A stretch of DNA of 41,143 nt from Pseudomonadota bacterium (GTDB lineage: Bacteria; Myxococcota_A; UBA796; GCA-2862545). The translations under genes were made by a program, and so were the position numbers. The notes under the pieces were generated by a model, which did no database searches, had not been told where the DNA came from, and was given only the letters and a program-made list of their open reading frames with translations. Below, piece by piece: positions 39,907-41,143 of this stretch; within the stretch, counting starts at the first letter, position 1, and each line of letters begins with the position of its first letter. The DNA is taken from NCBI GenBank assembly GCA_005776945.1, contig SXOB01000002.1, positions 1 to 41,143 on the forward strand, given 5' to 3'.

Positions 39907-40265
39907 CACACCTCCCTTCCGTGGACGGCGTCGAGCAGTTGTTGCGGGGCGAACGGCTTGCGCAGAAAATCGCCGCGCGCAGCCGCCACGCGCCGCGCCT
40001 GCCCATCGTCGAGGTCTCGCCCACTCACGATGATCAATCGACCCGCAAATCCCGCCGCCCGCGCCGCATCCGCCACCGCCACCCCGTCGAGGCCGGGCAA
40101 GGTCACGTCGACGATTACGAGATCGATGTCGTCGGCGGCGAGCCGCTCCAGCGCCTCCTCCCCGCCCGCGCAGTTCGCCACGCCCCATCCTTGTCGTTCG
40201 AGCACGCGCACCATCGTCCGCCGCACGACTTCTTCGTCTTCGACCACCAGAATTCGCATCGCCAT
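39906..40265 (-). CDS. Single-domain response regulator (CheY-like receiver)
   Basis: 119 residues. Receiver landmarks: ILVVEDEEVVRR (acidic pair), LVIVDVTLPGLDG (phosphoacceptor Asp), LIIVSGRD (Ser) and FLRKPFAPQQLLDAV (Lys-Pro). There is no output domain, so it acts by protein contact or as a phosphate relay. ATG 40265 and ATG 40259 are both possible. Its partner kinase is not in the window. It is cotranscribed with the PhoD-like gene, which hints at a phosphate or envelope signal, though this link is inference. Confidence 0.92.
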   Translation of the reverse strand: MAMRILVVEDEEVVRRTMVRVLERQGWGVANCAGGEEALERLAADDIDLVIVDVTLPGLDGVAVADAARAAGFAGRLIIVSGRDLDDGQARRVAAARGDFLRKPFAPQQLLDAVHGREV

Positions 40266-40323
40266 GTCCGCTTGTAGCCCGCGCGACCCTCCAATAGGGC
40301 AACGTTGGCCTGACGTTGGGCCC

Positions 40324-40611
40324 TCAATCCGTCCGGACCTCCACCGTTCTCCCCTCCAACTGGAACGGGTCCCAGTCGAAGACCTCGACGAAGTGCCGGT
40401 AGTCGAGGCACAAGGCCACCTTGTCCGGCACGCCCCCCTGAAACTGAATCCAGGTGATGTCGGCGATGGGGAGCCGCCCCGGCGCGCCCTCCTGGCGCGG
40501 CAGATCGACTAGCATCCCGACGTCGACGACGGGCTCGACGATAGCGCCGGCCAGCACAATTTGGTCGCGGACCGCATGGTAGTAGGCGTTGTCGACGCGG
40601 AACGTACCCAT
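40324..40611 (-). CDS. Small protein of unknown function
   Basis: 95 residues from ATG 40611 (the open frame runs 17 codons further, Ala/Arg-rich and less convincing). MGTFRVDNAYYHAVRDQIVL, LAGAIVEPVVDVGMLVDLPR, ITWIQFQGG and DYRHFVEVFDWDPFQLEGRT suggest a small beta-rich cytoplasmic domain, perhaps barrel-like. There is no signal or membrane segment. No family was recognised. It is 58 bp upstream of the response regulator in the same direction and divergent from the transporter gene. Confidence 0.65.
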   Translation of the reverse strand: MGTFRVDNAYYHAVRDQIVLAGAIVEPVVDVGMLVDLPRQEGAPGRLPIADITWIQFQGGVPDKVALCLDYRHFVEVFDWDPFQLEGRTVEVRTD

Positions 40612-40706
40612 GCGGCCCGCTATCGCCGGGGCGGCCGACCGGTCACCGCCCGTGCCGACCATTCTCGACGCCGCCGGCCACGATAGCCGTCGGGCCCGAG
40701 GTCCCC

Positions 40707-41143
40707 GTGCAACTGCCGCGCGAAACGCGCCTCCTGCTGGTCCTTGCCGCCATCCTCGTGTCGAGCGCGATCGTCGCGGAGGTCGTCGCCGTCAAGCTCT
40801 TCGAGGTCCCGTTCTACGCGTTCCTCGGCTGGTCCAAGACGTTCACGCTCACCTGTGGCAGCCTCGTATGGCCGCTCGTCTTCCTGACGACGGACACGAT
40901 CAACGAGTTCTACGGCCGTCGGGCAGTTCGTTTCGTCACCTGGGTCACGATGGCGATGATCACGTGGACCTTCGTGATCACCACGCTGAGCATCCAGATT
41001 CCGGCCGTGTCCTACAGCCCCGTCGGCGACGAGCCCTTCGGCGCGGTCTTCGGACAATCGGCCTGGATCATCGTTGGCAGCATGGCGGCCTTCCTCGTCT
41101 CCCAGCTTGTCGACGTGACCGTGTTTCACGCCGTCCGCCGCGC
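40707..41143 (+). CDS. yhhQ: Queuosine precursor transporter (YhhQ/COG1738 family), 3' truncated
   Basis: 145 codons are visible before the window ends. GTG 40707 has GAGG five bases upstream. The sequence shows several membrane helices and the family pattern: VAEVVAVKLFEV, GSLVWPLVFLTTDTINEFYG, AVRFVTWVTMAMITWTFVI, FGQSAWIIVGSMAAFLVSQ and LVDVTVFHAVRR. YhhQ imports preQ0/preQ1 for tRNA queuosine synthesis. The C-terminal part, including the remaining helices, lies beyond the window edge. Confidence 0.85.
   Translation, partial: MQLPRETRLLLVLAAILVSSAIVAEVVAVKLFEVPFYAFLGWSKTFTLTCGSLVWPLVFLTTDTINEFYGRRAVRFVTWVTMAMITWTFVITTLSIQIPAVSYSPVGDEPFGAVFGQSAWIIVGSMAAFLVSQLVDVTVFHAVRR

Overview
The window comes from a very GC-rich, tightly packed bacterial chromosome. 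Several features point to a myxobacterium-like member of the former Deltaproteobacteria (Myxococcota or a relative): many secreted proteins with MopE-type (DCDD...CDGxDNDC) and DxDxDG repeats; lipoproteins with Asp/Thr/Gly-rich stretches; C-terminal Cys-hydrophobic-Arg cluster tails that resemble the MYXO-CTERM sorting signal; an ECF sigma factor paired with a Ser/Thr kinase; and FG-GAP, S8 and PhoD-type exoproteins. No tRNA, rRNA, CRISPR array, transposase or phage gene was seen. No stretch over 300 bp lacks a gene; the longest gap is about 170 bp.

Layout. Positions 1-10343 are mostly cell-surface genes: a 5'-truncated MopE/TSP3 repeat giant with 177-bp tandem repeats, an OmpA-like protein divergent from a deiodinase/redoxin-like protein, a small lipoprotein, a MopE-fibrinogen-like protein, a class A penicillin-binding protein, and a three-gene run of one small membrane protein and two lipoproteins. 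Positions 10354-13583 are metabolic (flavin monooxygenase, short-chain dehydrogenase, pirin). Positions 13592-15828 hold an ECF sigma/Ser-Thr kinase pair, followed by an EI24/CysZ-like membrane protein. Positions 16603-23183 form one six-gene minus-strand run: SPFH-GYF_2 protein, GH31 glycosidase lipoprotein, GT4 glycosyltransferase, MNIO (DUF692) metalloenzyme, its partner with an RRE-like C-terminus, and a small Cys-containing membrane protein. Most junctions are 4-base stop/start overlaps. A subtilase gene diverges from it. Positions 23263-28612 carry the subtilase, an FG-GAP lipoprotein and a lipoprotein of unknown function. Positions 28582-31156 are a WYL regulator, an unknown protein and a methyltransferase. 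They lie divergent from a small membrane protein and a 996-residue SUKH-TPR-HEAT protein, with a promoter embedded in a perfect inverted repeat between them. Positions 34661-37447 are a compact minus-strand cluster: Thr-rich lipoprotein, cupin_8/JmjC-type oxygenase, two very short ORFs and a secreted protein broken by a -1 frameshift at a run of seven G. The end holds an FMN reductase, a PhoD-like phosphatase with a single-domain response regulator, a small unknown gene, and the start of a queuosine-precursor transporter.

The two best candidates for an undescribed system are the MNIO operon (a likely peptide-modifying metalloenzyme set inside an envelope/glycan operon, with no classical Cys-rich precursor) and the JmjC/Thr-rich lipoprotein/micro-ORF cluster with its possible programmed frameshift. 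All functions are inferred from sequence reading alone; no database search was run.
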